DNA from: JAIPDZ01 sp034522175
GTDB lineage: Bacteria; Desulfobacterota; DSM-4660; Desulfatiglandales; Desulfatiglandaceae
Reading direction: 5' to 3'
NCBI GenBank assembly: GCA_034522175.1
Contig: JAXHLQ010000001.1
Coordinates: forward strand, 806,001 to 870,000
Length of the DNA stretch: 64,000 nucleotides
Shown here: piece by piece, positions 26,573 through 36,230 of the stretch
Numbering within the stretch: position 1 is the first letter of the stretch
Layout: every line of letters starts with the position of its first letter
Translations under genes and position numbers: made by a program
Notes under the pieces: model-generated
The model's input: only the letters and a program-made list of their open reading frames with translations
Database searches by the model: none
Told to the model about the DNA's origin: nothing

Positions 26573-28086
26573 TCAGACGCGAGTGTCGGGCAGCCGAATC
26601 TCGCGCTTGAGGATCTTGCCGGTATGGGTCTTGGGCAGCTCCGGAACGAACCGGATGATCCGCGGATATTTGTAAGGGGCCACGCGTTCCTTGACGTGGT
26701 CACGGATCTCATCGGATGTGGCCGACACTCCGGGACGACGCGCAATCACGGCACAGACCTCCTCCCCCAGGTCGTCATGGGGCACACCGATCACCGCGCA
26801 CTCCAGCACGGCAGGGTGTCCGTAAAGGACCTCCTCGATCTCTCGGGGATACACATTATACCCCCCGCGAATGATGAGTTCTTTTTTGCGGTCCACAATG
26901 TAAATGTAGCTATCCTCATCCTGTCGGGCCAGGTCTCCGGTATGGAGCCAGCCGCCTCGGAGGGTCTCTTTGGTGGCTTCGGGCTGATGGAGATAGCCTT
27001 TCATGACCCCCGGGCCCTTGACAATCAGCTCCCCCACGTCTCCCGGTGACACATCCCGGTCACGCTCGTCTACGATACGGGCCTGAAAGCCCGGGATGGG
27101 CACCCCGATGGCGCCGGGCTTGGTGGGGCGGCCATAGGGATTTTCCACACAGACCGGCGAACACTCGGTCAAACCATACCCCTCGTAAATGGTCACCTGA
27201 AAGGCGGCTTCAAATCTCCTGAGGACCTCCACGGGCAGCGAGGCTCCGCCCGACACACAGAACCTGAGGGATGACCGCGACGGCGGCGTCTCCGTCGCCA
27301 TTTCGGCCAAACGATTGAAGATGGTGGGGACGGCGATCAGAATGGTGCTTTCCTCTTCCTGGATGGCCGCGAAGACCGCTTCGGCCTCAAAATGCGCCCA
27401 GAGGTTTATGGTCAGACCGAGGTAAAGGCTCGCGTTGAGGGTGCTGGTCTGACCGTAGATATGGAAAAGGGGCAAGACCCCGAGGCAGATGTCATGGGGC
27501 TCGGTGTATCGCATGTCCGCTACGGTCTTGGCATTGCTGGTGAGGCTGTGGTGGGTCAACATGGCGCCCTTGGCCAGGCCCGTGGTGCCGCTCGTATAGA
27601 TGATGGCCAGGGTGTCGTCATCCCGGGCGTCGTGAATGGGAAACAGCCCCTGGTCCAGAAAGAGGTCGCTCAGGGCTTCAAACCCCTCGGGCGCCTTTTT
27701 CCTGAGGTCAAGGTCAATTGAAATCGGGTGGACGCCATAACCAGGGGCCCGGCATATTCCAGATAATCCGGATCACCGATGAAGGCCCGGGCGCCCGAAT
27801 CCTGAAAGATGTGTTTCAATTCCTCGGTGCGGTATAAAAAGTTCACCGGCAAGACCACGGCTCCCAGCTTGGCCAATGCGTAATACGCCGTGATCCAGTC
27901 GATGGAATTGGGCATCATCAGGACGGCGATGTCCCCCGGATCCAGACCCCTTGCTTTAAATCCCCAGGCCAGGGCATCGGAGCGCCGGTTCAATTCAAAA
28001 TAGGTGACCTGGTCACCGCCTGAGATGACGGCCGGATGATCCGGCCGGCGGGAAGCGCTTTCGGTAAGGAGCTTGGCAAGGTTCAT
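26573..28086 (-). pseudogene. AMP-dependent acyl-CoA ligase, one frameshift
   Basis: The reconstructed product is about 503 residues with the adenylate-forming enzyme motifs: IIYTSGTTGLAKGAM (P-loop), FHIYGQTSTLNASLYLG, VTIYEGYGLTECSPV, GGWLHTGDLARQDEDSY, and the C-terminal KTHTGKILKREIR lysine. A missing C in the run near 27743-27749 separates the N-terminal 110 residues (up to DYLEYAGPL) from the rest (GYGVHPISIDLDLRKKAPEG). The enzyme would activate a fatty or related acid to its CoA thioester. It sits between the TRAP binding-protein gene and the thiolase gene, so import, activation and beta-oxidation are encoded together. Confidence 0.88.
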
Positions 28087-28111
28087 GGTCGCCTCAACAG
28101 GGAATTCTGGG

Positions 28112-29299
28112 TTAAGATGATGCGGCTTCGTTCCGGATGATTAGTGCCACGCCCTGTCCGCCCCCGAGACACATGGTGGCCAGACCGTATTCGCTGTCGC
28201 GCCGCCGCATCTCATAAATGAGCTTGGTCAGGATGACGCCGCCCGTGGCACTGATGGGATGCCCCAGGGCGATGGCGCCGCCGTTGACATTGACTTTTTG
28301 GGGGTCCAGACCCAGTTCCCGGATACATGCCAGACTCTGGGACGCAAAGGCCTCGTTCAGTTCCACCAGGTCGATGTCATCCAGCGTCAAACCGGTCTTT
28401 TCCAGGACCTTGCGGGTGGCGTAAATGGGACCGATCCCCATGATCGCCGGTTCAACACCCACCGACGCGTATCCCACAATGGAGACCAGGGGTGTCAGAC
28501 CCAGTTCTTCGGCCTTCTCCCGGCTGGCCACCATCAGACAGGCGGCCCCGTCATTCATACCGCTGCTGTTGCCCGCCGTGACAGAACCGCCCTGCCGAAA
28601 CACGGGCTTGAGTTTGGTTAGATTCTCTATGGTGGTTTCGGGCCTTGGATGTTCATCCGTTTTGAACAGGACGGGATCGCCCTTTTTCTGCGGGATAGGG
28701 ACCGGAACGATCTCGTCCCTGAACAGATCCTGATCCAGTGCCTGGGCCGCTTTCTTCTGGCTCTCTAAGGCGAACTGGTCCTGGTCCTCCCTGGCCACCT
28801 TCCATCGTTCGGCCACATTTTCTGCGGTTTCTCCCATGGTGTTGCCGCTGATGGGATCAAACAGGACCAGTTGATCCATGAGCTGGGCATGGCCCAGGCG
28901 GGCCCCCCATCGGCCCGTGGGAATCAGGTAGGCGGCATTGGACATGTGCTCCACCCCGCCGGCGGCCACGAGATCGGCGTCGCCGGCCTTGATGGCCTGG
29001 GCCGCCAGAAACACCGTCTTCAGGGACCCGCCGCAGGCCTTGGCCACCGTATATTCGGGCACCTCAATGGGGACACCCGCATCCACGGCAATGGGCCGGG
29101 CCATGTTGGGCGGCAGCACACCCGTACGGTACTGCTGGGAAAAAATCACTTCTTCCACCTGCTCGGGCGATATCCCGGCCCGCTGGATGGCGGTTTTTAA
29201 TACCAGGGCTGCTATCTCCCGGTCGGTCACGGCCCTGAGGGTCCCCCCGAATCTGCCCACCGGCGTTCGGGCCGCACTCAAAATAACGGGTTCTTTCAT
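28112..29299 (-). CDS. Thiolase (acetyl-CoA C-acyltransferase)
   Basis: A 395-residue thiolase. Catalytic residues are visible: nucleophilic Cys in VAKACGGSLKTV, His in GGAIALGHPISATG and the second Cys in TMCLGGGQG. Other landmarks are SAARTPVGRFGG at the start and NSSGMNDGAACL. It cleaves 3-oxoacyl-CoA with CoA or runs in reverse. The thiolase gene precedes the hydroxyacyl-CoA dehydrogenase gene on the map (it is downstream in transcription), and a 45-bp gap separates them. Degradation is favoured by context. Confidence 0.93.
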   Translation of the reverse strand: MKEPVILSAARTPVGRFGGTLRAVTDREIAALVLKTAIQRAGISPEQVEEVIFSQQYRTGVLPPNMARPIAVDAGVPIEVPEYTVAKACGGSLKTVFLAAQAIKAGDADLVAAGGVEHMSNAAYLIPTGRWGARLGHAQLMDQLVLFDPISGNTMGETAENVAERWKVAREDQDQFALESQKKAAQALDQDLFRDEIVPVPIPQKKGDPVLFKTDEHPRPETTIENLTKLKPVFRQGGSVTAGNSSGMNDGAACLMVASREKAEELGLTPLVSIVGYASVGVEPAIMGIGPIYATRKVLEKTGLTLDDIDLVELNEAFASQSLACIRELGLDPQKVNVNGGAIALGHPISATGGVILTKLIYEMRRRDSEYGLATMCLGGGQGVALIIRNEAASS

Positions 29300-29344
29300 A
29301 TTGTTTCCCCTTTTGTGGCTGATATGTGATGTTTAAACAATATA

Positions 29345-30232
29345 TTATGAATCACGCGAGGGTCCGAGTCGCTCGCCGTCCGGGCCGTATTCGTACCATC
29401 CTTTTCCGGTTTTCCGGCCCAGGTGACCCGCCTTGACCTTTCGCCTCAGGAGAAGGGGCGGATACCAGTACGGATCGCCGGTTTCATGGTACATGGCCAT
29501 CAGGGCCCCGTAGGTCACATCAAGGCCCACCATATCCCCGGTCTCAAAGATCCCCATCCGTCGTCCCGCGGCAAGACGGAGTCCCTTGTCCACATCTTCC
29601 ACGGATGTGACGCCCTGCTCCACTAGCCGCATGGCCTCCATGGTGGAAGGGAAATTGATTCGGTTGATGACAAATCCGGCGACGTCCCGGTGAACCAGGA
29701 TGGGCTCTTTACCGAGGTCCAGAACAAACTGTCTCCCCGCATCAAATGTCTCATCGCTGGTGGCCATGCCCCGGATGACCTCTACGGCGGTCATCATGGG
29801 GACCGGGTTGAAAAAGTGCAGGCCCAGAAACCGCTCCGGCCGGGAGATGCCGCTACCCAGCTCGGTGATGGGGATGGCGCTGGTATTGGTGGCCACCAGG
29901 ATGTGGTCCTGAAGCACGGTTCCCAGCCGCTCAAACGCCTCCCGCTTCACGTCCAGGTTCTCGAACACGGCCTCCATAACGAGGTCTGCCCCGCCCGCCT
30001 TTTCAATCGACGTGGTGGTTCTAATACGTCCCATGATCTCATCGAGGGAGCCCTCGATCTTCCCCTTCTCTATGAACTTGCCCACCGACCAGGAAATCCC
30101 CTTCATGGCCTTTTCCAGGACTTCCCGGGAGACATCGCACAGGGTCACGTTCATACCCGCCTGGGCGCACACCTGACCTATGCCCGCACCCATGAGGCCG
30201 CTGCCCATGATGAATATGTTCTGGAGGTTCAT
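29345..30232 (-). CDS. 3-hydroxyacyl-CoA dehydrogenase (HBD type)
   Basis: A 295-residue NAD-dependent 3-hydroxyacyl-CoA dehydrogenase. The N-terminal Rossmann motif is IMGSGLMGAGIGQVCAQAG; the catalytic region reads LHFFNPVPMMTAVEVIRG with the active-site His, and the C-terminal domain begins AGFVINRINFPSTMEAMRL. The length is that of the stand-alone butyrate/acyl HBD enzymes. The gap to the acyl-CoA dehydrogenase gene upstream is 3 bp, so the two are in one transcript. Confidence 0.93.
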   Translation of the reverse strand: MNLQNIFIMGSGLMGAGIGQVCAQAGMNVTLCDVSREVLEKAMKGISWSVGKFIEKGKIEGSLDEIMGRIRTTTSIEKAGGADLVMEAVFENLDVKREAFERLGTVLQDHILVATNTSAIPITELGSGISRPERFLGLHFFNPVPMMTAVEVIRGMATSDETFDAGRQFVLDLGKEPILVHRDVAGFVINRINFPSTMEAMRLVEQGVTSVEDVDKGLRLAAGRRMGIFETGDMVGLDVTYGALMAMYHETGDPYWYPPLLLRRKVKAGHLGRKTGKGWYEYGPDGERLGPSRDS

Positions 30233-30235
30233 AGG

Positions 30236-31396
30236 CTATTTTCCTTTCATAAGCTGGCGTGCAATGACCATGCGCTGAATTTCGCTGGTGCCTTCATAGA
30301 TCCGGGTCAGGCGGAGGTCACGGTAATACCGTTCCACCGGAAAATCCTTCATGTATCCCATGCCCCCGTGGATCTGCACGGCCATGTCGGCCACCCGGTT
30401 GGCCATCTCCGTGCAGAAGAGCTTCACCATGGAGGCCTCCTTAACGACCGCGCTCCCTTTCTTGTCCCTCAGCCATGCGGCATGATAAAGCATCTGGCGA
30501 CCGGCATAAATCTGGGTCGCCATGTCGGCAAGCATGAACTGAATGGCCTGAAACTCGGCAATGGGCCGGTTGAACTGCACGCGCTGTTTGGCGTAGTCCA
30601 AAGAGAGCTCCAGCAGCCGCTGGGCCGACCCGAGGGCAGACGCCCCCATGGTGAGACGGCCCTTGTCCAGGACCTTCATCGCCGTTTTAAACCCTTGTCC
30701 AACCATGGATGGTCCACCAATCACATGGTCCGCCGGGACCTCACAGTTGTCGAATATCAACTCGCAGGTGTGACTCCCCCGCATGCCCATCTTTCGCTCG
30801 ATGGCCCCCACAAAGAACCCCGGAAAGGTCTTCTCAATTAGAAATCCGGTAATACCGCCTCTGGCCCGTTTTTCCTTATCGGTGAGGGCGAAGACCGTTG
30901 CCACATCGGCGATATCCCCATTGGTGATGAAATGCTTGCGGCCGTTCAGGATCCACCGGTCCCCCCGCAGCTCCGCGGTGGTCTGGATGTTGGCCGCGTC
31001 GCTTCCGGCTTCCGGCTCGGTCAGCGCAAAAACGCCGATCCACTCGCCGGAGGCCAGCCGGGGGAGATAGGCCTCTTTTTGTGCCTCAGTCCCATCGATG
31101 ACAATCCCCTGGGAACCGATCCCGTTGTTGGTGCCGATGCGGGTGCGAAAGCAGGCATTGACCTTGGACATCTCCTCGTACACCATGCACTCCCCCAGGA
31201 CCCCCAGACCCAGGCCCCCATACGCCTCGGGGATGGACAAACCGAAAAGTCCGAGTTCCCGCATGGTCTGAACCACATCGTCAGGGATATGGTCTTCATC
31301 CTCCACCTTCTGGCTGATCGGCTCGAGGTCTTGTTTGACAAAACGCCGGACCGTGTCCAGCATGAGGCGAATGCTTTCGGGAATCTCATAATCCAT
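30236..31396 (-). CDS. Acyl-CoA dehydrogenase (standard 386-residue type)
   Basis: A 386-residue acyl-CoA dehydrogenase with FALTEPEAGSDAANIQT, the FAD/substrate motif, GRKHFITNGDIADVATVF and the terminal catalytic region YRDLRLTRIYEGTSEIQ containing the presumed base Glu. It is the first gene of the minus-strand acyl-CoA degradation operon and lies about 90 nt downstream of a sigma-54-type promoter (31497-31512). It oxidises an acyl-CoA and passes electrons to ETF. Its relation to the 600-residue enzyme at 21-23 kb suggests two different chain lengths or substrates. Confidence 0.94.
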   Translation of the reverse strand: MDYEIPESIRLMLDTVRRFVKQDLEPISQKVEDEDHIPDDVVQTMRELGLFGLSIPEAYGGLGLGVLGECMVYEEMSKVNACFRTRIGTNNGIGSQGIVIDGTEAQKEAYLPRLASGEWIGVFALTEPEAGSDAANIQTTAELRGDRWILNGRKHFITNGDIADVATVFALTDKEKRARGGITGFLIEKTFPGFFVGAIERKMGMRGSHTCELIFDNCEVPADHVIGGPSMVGQGFKTAMKVLDKGRLTMGASALGSAQRLLELSLDYAKQRVQFNRPIAEFQAIQFMLADMATQIYAGRQMLYHAAWLRDKKGSAVVKEASMVKLFCTEMANRVADMAVQIHGGMGYMKDFPVERYYRDLRLTRIYEGTSEIQRMVIARQLMKGK

Positions 31397-31496
31397 AATT
31401 CATATCCTGTCCGGATAACCGGTCATTGCGAAGTTTAGACGTTGGTAGGCCGAGAGACACCATCGGTACGCGGCCTCGGGTTTGCGATTTTTGGTC

Positions 31497-31512
31497 TGCA
31501 ATAGGTATGCCA
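31497..31512 (-). promoter_or_regulatory. Candidate sigma-54 (-24/-12) promoter of the acyl-CoA operon
   Basis: Read on the minus strand from 31512, the sequence is TGGCATACCTATTGCA: a GG and a GC separated by exactly 10 bp, as sigma-54 promoters require, with good -24 (TGGCAT) and -12 (TTGCA) matches. It points at the acyl-CoA dehydrogenase start at 31396, and a sigma-54 activator gene lies just beyond. Confidence 0.65.
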
Positions 31513-31595
31513 CCCGTTCCCATTTTCTCAACTCATTGATATCATTAAATTTAATTTCAATGACGAAGGAAAGGGCGCCCAAAAAAGATGGCATT

Positions 31596-31613
31596 TGTCT
31601 ATAAAAATAGACA
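31596..31613. promoter_or_regulatory. Dyad TGTCTA-N6-TAGACA, candidate activator-binding site 1
   Basis: Perfect 6-bp inverted repeat (31596-31601 and 31608-31613), centre about 90-100 bp upstream of the -24/-12 element. The same half-sites recur in the larger palindrome at 31687-31722, exactly 100 bp away centre to centre. Position and symmetry suit an enhancer (UAS) for the adjacent PAS/sigma-54 activator, but binding is not shown. Confidence 0.5.
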
Positions 31614-31686
31614 GTCTGTTTGCGCTTCGTGACCGAATTCAGGGGAAAAATGAGGAAATCAGGCGAGAAGCGCCCGTGGGTGAATC

Positions 31687-31722
31687 TGTCTAATTATGCC
31701 GACATGTCGATATTATTAGACA
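31687..31722. promoter_or_regulatory. Concentric palindrome, candidate activator-binding site 2 (or terminator)
   Basis: TGTCTAAT (31687-31694) and ATTAGACA (31715-31722) enclose CGACATGTCG (31700-31709); both are centred on 31704.5. The half-site TGTCTA matches the dyad 100 bp downstream. It lies 11 bp beyond the stop of the regulator gene, so a role as its terminator is possible, although the stem is not GC-rich and has no T-run. Confidence 0.45.
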
Positions 31723-31732
31723 CCCATAGCCC

Positions 31733-33115
31733 TCACGTCAACCCGTGAGCCCTCATTTTCTGGTAGAGCCCGCTTCGGTGAATCCTTAGTATCCGTGCGG
31801 CCCGGCTCCGGTTTCCCCCGGCGTACCGGAGTGCCCGTTCGATGACGCCGCGTTCGGCCCTCGCCATTTCCTCGCGCAGAGATTTGGGCTCGGCCGGGGT
31901 TTCGTGAGTCCGTAGCGGAGCTTCCAAAAGGTCCATGGGCAGGTGTTCTTCTTTCAGTGGACCTTCACCGGCCACGGCCATGGCCCTTTCGAGGACGTTT
32001 CGGAGTTCCCGTACATTTCCCGGCCACGGATAGGCCATCAAACGCGACATGGCGTCCGGTTCAATGGGGCCTGTGCGAATCCTTCGCATTTTTCCGATTT
32101 CTGAAAGAATGTGGTAGGCGAGGCGCCGCACATCCTGAGGAATGGTTCGAAGGGGCGGGGTCTCTATGTGGAAAATATTGAGGCGGTAGTAGAGGTCCTG
32201 CCGGAACGTCCCCTTCCTGATTAGTTCCTTGAGATCCCGGTTAGTGGCGGCAATGACGCGGAAATTCAGGCGAAGGGTCCGGGTGCTGCCCAGCCGTTCC
32301 ACAGCCTTGTCCTGGATGGCCCTGAGAAGCTTGACCTGCATGGGAAGCGGCAGATCGCCCACTTCATCGAGGAAAATCGTCCCGCCTTCGGCAAGTTCGA
32401 ACTTGCCTGGCTTTCCTTTCCGGCTCGCACCGGTAAAGGCTCCGGATTCGTAGCCGAACATCTCGGATTCGAAAAGCTCAGAGGGAATGGCCGCACAGTT
32501 GACCTTGACAAAGGGTCGATTCCGCCGGGCGCTCAACTGATGGATGGCGTGGGCAAAAACCTCCTTGCCCGTACCGGTCTCACCGGTGATCAGGACCGCC
32601 AGTTCCGATCGCGCCGCCTGTGCCGCCACTTCCTTTGCCTGGCGGATGGCCGGGGACTCCCCGACGATCCGCTCCAGCGCAAACCAGTCGGAATAAACAG
32701 CCTGAAGTTCCTTTTGATAGTAGTCGAGCCGATCCTCCAGAATCTCCACCTGCCGTACCAGCTCATTGACCTGATTCACATGCCAGAACATGAGCTTTCC
32801 GGCCGCCCCCACGACCTGGCCTTCCCGGTCTCTTAAGGGGATACGGGCCACAATTCGCTCCTTCCCGCCCATTTTGAATACTCGGCCGATCTCGGCCTTG
32901 CCGGTCTCAATCACGCGGGGAAGAAGGCTTTCCGAATTCATTTCCAGGATGTGCCGGCCAAAGGCATCGTCCTGAGAAATCTCATAGAATTCCTCTGTGT
33001 GCCGGCTGATGAACCGGATGACGCCGTTCTTGTCCACCAGAATTTGAGATTCATGGGGATTGTCCAAGAGGGCATCCAGCAATTCGGGGGGGATCTTTTC
33101 ATACGAAAAACGCAT
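31733..33115 (-). CDS. PAS-domain sigma-54-dependent transcriptional activator
   Basis: A 460-residue enhancer-binding protein: N-terminal PAS (SQILVDKNGVIRFISRHTEE), coiled coil (VRQVEILEDRLDYYQKE), AAA+ domain with Walker A GETGTGKEVF, the sigma-54 contact loop GAFTGA, Walker B TIFLDEVGDLPL, and a Fis-type HTH (GGNRSRAARILRIHRSGLYQ). ATG 33115 is preferred over a TTG 21 bases upstream; it overlaps the end of the RND gene. The sigma-54 promoter and two dyads lie just downstream of this gene, before the acyl-CoA operon, so control of that operon is the likely job. The PAS domain probably senses an acyl-CoA-related or redox signal. Confidence 0.92.
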   Translation of the reverse strand: MRFSYEKIPPELLDALLDNPHESQILVDKNGVIRFISRHTEEFYEISQDDAFGRHILEMNSESLLPRVIETGKAEIGRVFKMGGKERIVARIPLRDREGQVVGAAGKLMFWHVNQVNELVRQVEILEDRLDYYQKELQAVYSDWFALERIVGESPAIRQAKEVAAQAARSELAVLITGETGTGKEVFAHAIHQLSARRNRPFVKVNCAAIPSELFESEMFGYESGAFTGASRKGKPGKFELAEGGTIFLDEVGDLPLPMQVKLLRAIQDKAVERLGSTRTLRLNFRVIAATNRDLKELIRKGTFRQDLYYRLNIFHIETPPLRTIPQDVRRLAYHILSEIGKMRRIRTGPIEPDAMSRLMAYPWPGNVRELRNVLERAMAVAGEGPLKEEHLPMDLLEAPLRTHETPAEPKSLREEMARAERGVIERALRYAGGNRSRAARILRIHRSGLYQKMRAHGLT

Positions 33116-36100
33116 GGGTCGATTCCATTCTCCCAAGGGGTGTTCGCCTCGCTGACCGTTTTTCAGGATGAAACAGGGAATAGACCGCGGGGATCAACAC
33201 CAGCGTGATCAGGGTCGATCCGGTGAGCCCGCCCACCACCGCACGGGCCAGGGGGGCCTGGGCGTCAGCCCCTTCGCCGATGCCGAGGGCCAGGGGCATC
33301 AGACCCAGAATCGTGGTGAGCGTGGTCATTAAAATGGGCCGCAGTCTGCGGCGGCCGGCCTCGGCCACGGCATCACGAATTTTCATCCCTTTGGAAACCA
33401 ACTGGCCCGCCTGATCCACCAAAAGAACCGCATTGTTGACCACGATACCCCCCAGCATGATGCAACCGATGTAGGACTGAACATTCAACGTGGTGTCCGT
33501 CAGAAACAGCGTCACCAGGACCCCCACGGCCGCAAGCGGAACGGAGAACATCACCACCAGCGGATCCCGGAGAGACTCGTACTGGCAGGCCAGGACCATG
33601 TAGACCAGGACCAGGGCAAGTACGATGGAAATGACCATCTCTTGAAAGGCCTTCTGCTGCTCTTCCACATTTCCCGCAACGGTCAGGGTATAGTCGGCAG
33701 GATGCGGAATCCGGTTCAGCCGGGTCTGCACATCCCGGGCCACGGAGCCCAGATCCCGTCCGGCCACATTGGCCTGGACCGTGACAATGCGCTGCTGGTC
33801 TTTGCGGTCGATGAGGAGGGGACCGCGGCCCAGGTCCGTGGTGACGAGATTGCGCAGGACCACCTGCTCGTCCGCGCCCGTGGCCAACGTCAGGTTCAGG
33901 ATTTCATCTAAAGACCGTTTTTCCGCATCCTTGAGCTGGACCAGGATCCGATAGGAGTTTCCGCCGGATCGAAATTCACCGGCCTTGGACCCGGCCACCG
34001 CGGTTTCCAGCATCTGTGTCACGTCGCGCACGGTCAGGCCGAGATCGGCGATCTTAGCCCGATCCACCCGGATCTCCTGCTGCGGGACGCCGGGATCCAG
34101 CGTGGTCTGGACATCCGTGATGCCCGGCACACCCTCAATCGCCTCTGCAACGCGTCGGGTAAGGGCATTGAGGATATCCAGTTCAAACCCGCGGACCTCT
34201 ACGGACAACCCTTCGTCTCCTCCCAAAATCCGATCCAGGAGAAACTGCCCCTGAGGCGCCCGGACCCGGATTTCCATGCCGGGGATCTTGCCGGTTAATC
34301 GCCGGCGGAGGTCTTTCGCGATTTCCGTATTGGACCGTTTTCGCTGGGCCGCGGGCGTCAGAGACAGGATGATCTGGCCTTCAGCGGCCGAATTCGGGCG
34401 CCACCCCGAAGCGCCCACACTGACCACCGACGCCACGGCCTCGGGCACGGCCGGATAGACAACCGCTTCCATTTTGCGCGTCTGCTGATCCACCAGATCC
34501 AGCCGGGTGCCGATCTCCATCTTACCGTTGACGCGGACTTCGCCCTCATCGCTGGGTGGAAGAAATTCGGTCCCGATCATGGGCAGCAGCATCAGACTCG
34601 CGGCAAGCAACAGGGCGGCCATGAAAATGGTCATCAGGCGGTGTGCCAGTACCTTCCGAAGGAGTCCGGCGTAGGCCATGTCCAGGCCGGAAAAAAACCG
34701 ATCCGAGAAAGTGATGAAACGGCCCGACCATGTCTTGCGGGTCTTCTGGTGATCCTCGGAGGCCTTCAGCAGTCGGGAGGCCAACATGGGCACCAGACTC
34801 ATGGAAACCGCCAGGGAGCAAATCAAGGCAAAAATGATGACATAGGCCAGCTCCCGAAAGAGGAGCCCGGAAACCCCCTTGACGAAAACGAGGGGCAGAA
34901 AAATCACCAGTGTGGTCATGGTGCTGGCCACAATGGCCGGCCCCACTTCCCGCGTCCCCTCCACCGAGGCCATTGCGGGAACCTCATGATTCTCTTTGCT
35001 GCGGCGGAAAATATTCTCCAGGACCACGATGGAGCTGTCCACCATCATGCCCACACCCAGGGCCAGCCCGCCCAGCGTCATCAGGTTGAGGGTGAACCCA
35101 CCGAAGTAAATGAGGGCAAAGGTGGCCAGGATGGATATGGGGATGGACAGAGAAATCACGACGGTACTCCGGACATTCCGCAGAAAAAATAACAGGATCA
35201 AAATGGCCAGCCCCCCGCCGTAGAGCACGGATCTCGCCACATTGGCAATAGAGCGCTCGATGAAGTTTCCCTGATTGATCACCGGCACGATGTGAATCTG
35301 GGGAAAGGCCTGGTTGACGGCCTTGATTTCGGCCAGGATTCGCTTGGATACCTCCACCGTATTGGCGTTGGCCTGCTTACGGATGGCCACCCGAATTCCA
35401 CGCGTCCCGTTCACCCGAGTAAGCCGCGTCCGTTTCTCGTAGGTGTCTTTGACTTCGGCAATCTGTCCGATGGTCACCGACGCGCCGTCGCGTTCAATGA
35501 CCACCGTCCGCCGGATCTCATCCAGGTCGACAAACTCAGCCGGCGCACGGAGCACCACCTCATACCGGCCCTGTTCGATCTTGCCTGCAGGCAGGTCCAG
35601 GTTGGCGTCGCGAATGGCGGAAAGGACACGATCCAGGGGCAAACCCAGGGCCTTCACCCGATCAGGATCCATTTCAATTCGGACTTCGCGGTTGAATCCA
35701 CCCCAAACGTCGACCTGCGCCACACCGGGAATGCGGGCAAAACGGTACCGGATCTGGACCTCGATGAGCTCCGTCAGGTCCACCGGATCCAGATCACTAA
35801 AGATGCCGAGCAGAACCACCGGAAAGCTGGCAATATCGAATTTACGGACGCGGGGTCTCACAATATCGTCGGGCAGCTCGTTGATCTCATCTTCAAGCTT
35901 CCCCTGCACGTCAATGGCTGCCGTATCGATGTCCGTACCCCACACAAAGGTGACCCGAACACTGCTGTTCCCCTCCGACGACGTGGACCTGATTTCCTCC
36001 ACACCGGGTACGGTGGCGACGATTTCTTCGATGATCTGGGTGACCAGCCGCTCCATGACCTCCGGGCTGGCCCCTTCATACCCGGTCCGGATGGTCAAGG

Positions 36101-36230
36101 TCGGCATCTCGATGTTGGGCAGCATATCGATCTGCAGACGGCCCAGAGATACGGCACCGATCACCACGACGATCAGGGTCACCATTGTGGTGAAAACAGG
36201 ACGGCGAACGCTGAATCCCGGCAGGTTCAT
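33099..36230 (-). CDS. RND efflux transporter permease (AcrB/HAE1-like), system 1
   Basis: A 1043-residue intact inner-membrane pump with the RND layout: N-terminal helix (FTTMVTLIVVVIGAVSLGRL), two large periplasmic loops and twelve helices. The TM4 proton-relay region reads GLALGVGMMVDSSIVVLEN, so one of the two Asp residues of AcrB is Ser here, as in some HME- and other RND subfamilies. RND pumps expel hydrophobic compounds, drugs or metals through a MFP-OMF tripartite channel. The membrane-fusion gene overlaps its start by 4 bp. The 3' end overlaps the regulator gene by 17 bp. An outer-membrane TolC-like partner is encoded divergently. Confidence 0.93.
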   Translation of the reverse strand: MNLPGFSVRRPVFTTMVTLIVVVIGAVSLGRLQIDMLPNIEMPTLTIRTGYEGASPEVMERLVTQIIEEIVATVPGVEEIRSTSSEGNSSVRVTFVWGTDIDTAAIDVQGKLEDEINELPDDIVRPRVRKFDIASFPVVLLGIFSDLDPVDLTELIEVQIRYRFARIPGVAQVDVWGGFNREVRIEMDPDRVKALGLPLDRVLSAIRDANLDLPAGKIEQGRYEVVLRAPAEFVDLDEIRRTVVIERDGASVTIGQIAEVKDTYEKRTRLTRVNGTRGIRVAIRKQANANTVEVSKRILAEIKAVNQAFPQIHIVPVINQGNFIERSIANVARSVLYGGGLAILILLFFLRNVRSTVVISLSIPISILATFALIYFGGFTLNLMTLGGLALGVGMMVDSSIVVLENIFRRSKENHEVPAMASVEGTREVGPAIVASTMTTLVIFLPLVFVKGVSGLLFRELAYVIIFALICSLAVSMSLVPMLASRLLKASEDHQKTRKTWSGRFITFSDRFFSGLDMAYAGLLRKVLAHRLMTIFMAALLLAASLMLLPMIGTEFLPPSDEGEVRVNGKMEIGTRLDLVDQQTRKMEAVVYPAVPEAVASVVSVGASGWRPNSAAEGQIILSLTPAAQRKRSNTEIAKDLRRRLTGKIPGMEIRVRAPQGQFLLDRILGGDEGLSVEVRGFELDILNALTRRVAEAIEGVPGITDVQTTLDPGVPQQEIRVDRAKIADLGLTVRDVTQMLETAVAGSKAGEFRSGGNSYRILVQLKDAEKRSLDEILNLTLATGADEQVVLRNLVTTDLGRGPLLIDRKDQQRIVTVQANVAGRDLGSVARDVQTRLNRIPHPADYTLTVAGNVEEQQKAFQEMVISIVLALVLVYMVLACQYESLRDPLVVMFSVPLAAVGVLVTLFLTDTTLNVQSYIGCIMLGGIVVNNAVLLVDQAGQLVSKGMKIRDAVAEAGRRRLRPILMTTLTTILGLMPLALGIGEGADAQAPLARAVVGGLTGSTLITLVLIPAVYSLFHPEKRSARRTPLGRMESTHAFFV

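Noticed and set aside
31400..31594. Minus-strand 64-codon open frame with basic residues
   Set aside because: Lies over the sigma-54 promoter region, lacks a ribosome site and shows no recognised family; kept as non-coding.
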